From assembly GCF_000004195.4 (NCBI RefSeq), contig NC_030683.2:83663410-83727409 (forward strand): a stretch of DNA of 64,000 nucleotides, written 5' to 3'. Below the pieces are notes generated by a model. That model was given only the letters and a program-made list of their open reading frames with translations, had not been told where the DNA came from and searched no databases. A program made the position numbers and the translations under genes. The stretch comes from Xenopus tropicalis. Taxonomy: Eukaryota; Chordata; Amphibia; Anura; Pipidae. Of this stretch, positions 63,885-64,000 are shown piece by piece (the stretch's first letter is position 1; each line of letters starts with the position of its first letter).

Positions 63885-64000
63885 TTTTGAAATGACCCTG
63901 TATCTCTAGTGTCTGAATGGCAGCAACTAAAATTTCCCAAGTGAAAGTCAACGAGTGACATCTGATTGGCGGTTGGTGGCTCCACTCCCTCATTCTAACC
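63885..64000 (-). repeat. Start of another copy of the degenerate tandem family
   Basis: It contains GTGTCTGAATGGCAGCAACT, AAGTCAACGAGTGACATCTG and GATTGGCGGTTGGTGGCTCC in the order and orientation of 56836-58440. It runs off the window. Confidence 0.7.

Overview
This window looks like repeat-rich, gene-poor vertebrate DNA, and the repeats point to a frog of the genus Xenopus. The evidence is a dense population of short inverted-repeat elements with TTAA target sites (T2/Kolobok-like), a Neptune-like Penelope element with a GIY-YIG domain, Tx1/L1 and CR1-type retroelement fragments, and a Passport-like Tc1/mariner transposon. This species call is inferred from repeat content only. There are no operons, CRISPR arrays or prokaryotic signals. 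Most long open frames lie in tandem arrays or transposons.

Two host-type loci can be supported. (1) 18159-48979 (+) holds an eleven-exon gene that I assembled by eye from splice sites and phase. Every junction keeps frame and gives a 389-residue acidic, helix-rich protein that I cannot name. An AATAAA lies 76 nt after its stop. (2) 59.4-63.5 kb (+) holds a gene-like locus for an Ulp1/SENP-type (C48) cysteine protease with an N-terminal region of degenerate Glu/Cys repeats. Its catalytic His, Asp, Gln and Cys are present. The frame breaks near 62.5 kb by what looks like a 2-nt loss relative to a neighbouring internal repeat. Its first exon and the start of its coding exon are both present twice.

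Layout. 1-7.9 kb: L1/Tx1 remnants, a T2 MITE, Penelope-type inverted repeats and a hAT element with a minisatellite inside. 9-17.4 kb: nested MITEs, a degenerate tandem family, and a decayed Penelope element (RT plus GIY-YIG, minus strand). 18-49 kb: the eleven-exon gene, whose introns carry an LTR-like insert in a MITE, an apparently intact Tc1/mariner transposon with perfect 210-bp inverted repeats (23158-24771), several T2 MITEs, nested MITEs, a CR1-type fragment and a 13-bp array of about 50 units. 49-59 kb: intergenic DNA with a 30/31-bp minisatellite and a tandem family interrupted by a perfect 113-bp-arm palindrome. 59-64 kb: the Ulp1-like locus, with two strong hairpins in its putative intron.

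The most promising leads are the intact, very young Tc1/mariner element, the unnamed Ulp1-like gene with its duplicated exons, the unnamed eleven-exon gene with a repeated helical unit, and the long perfect hairpins.
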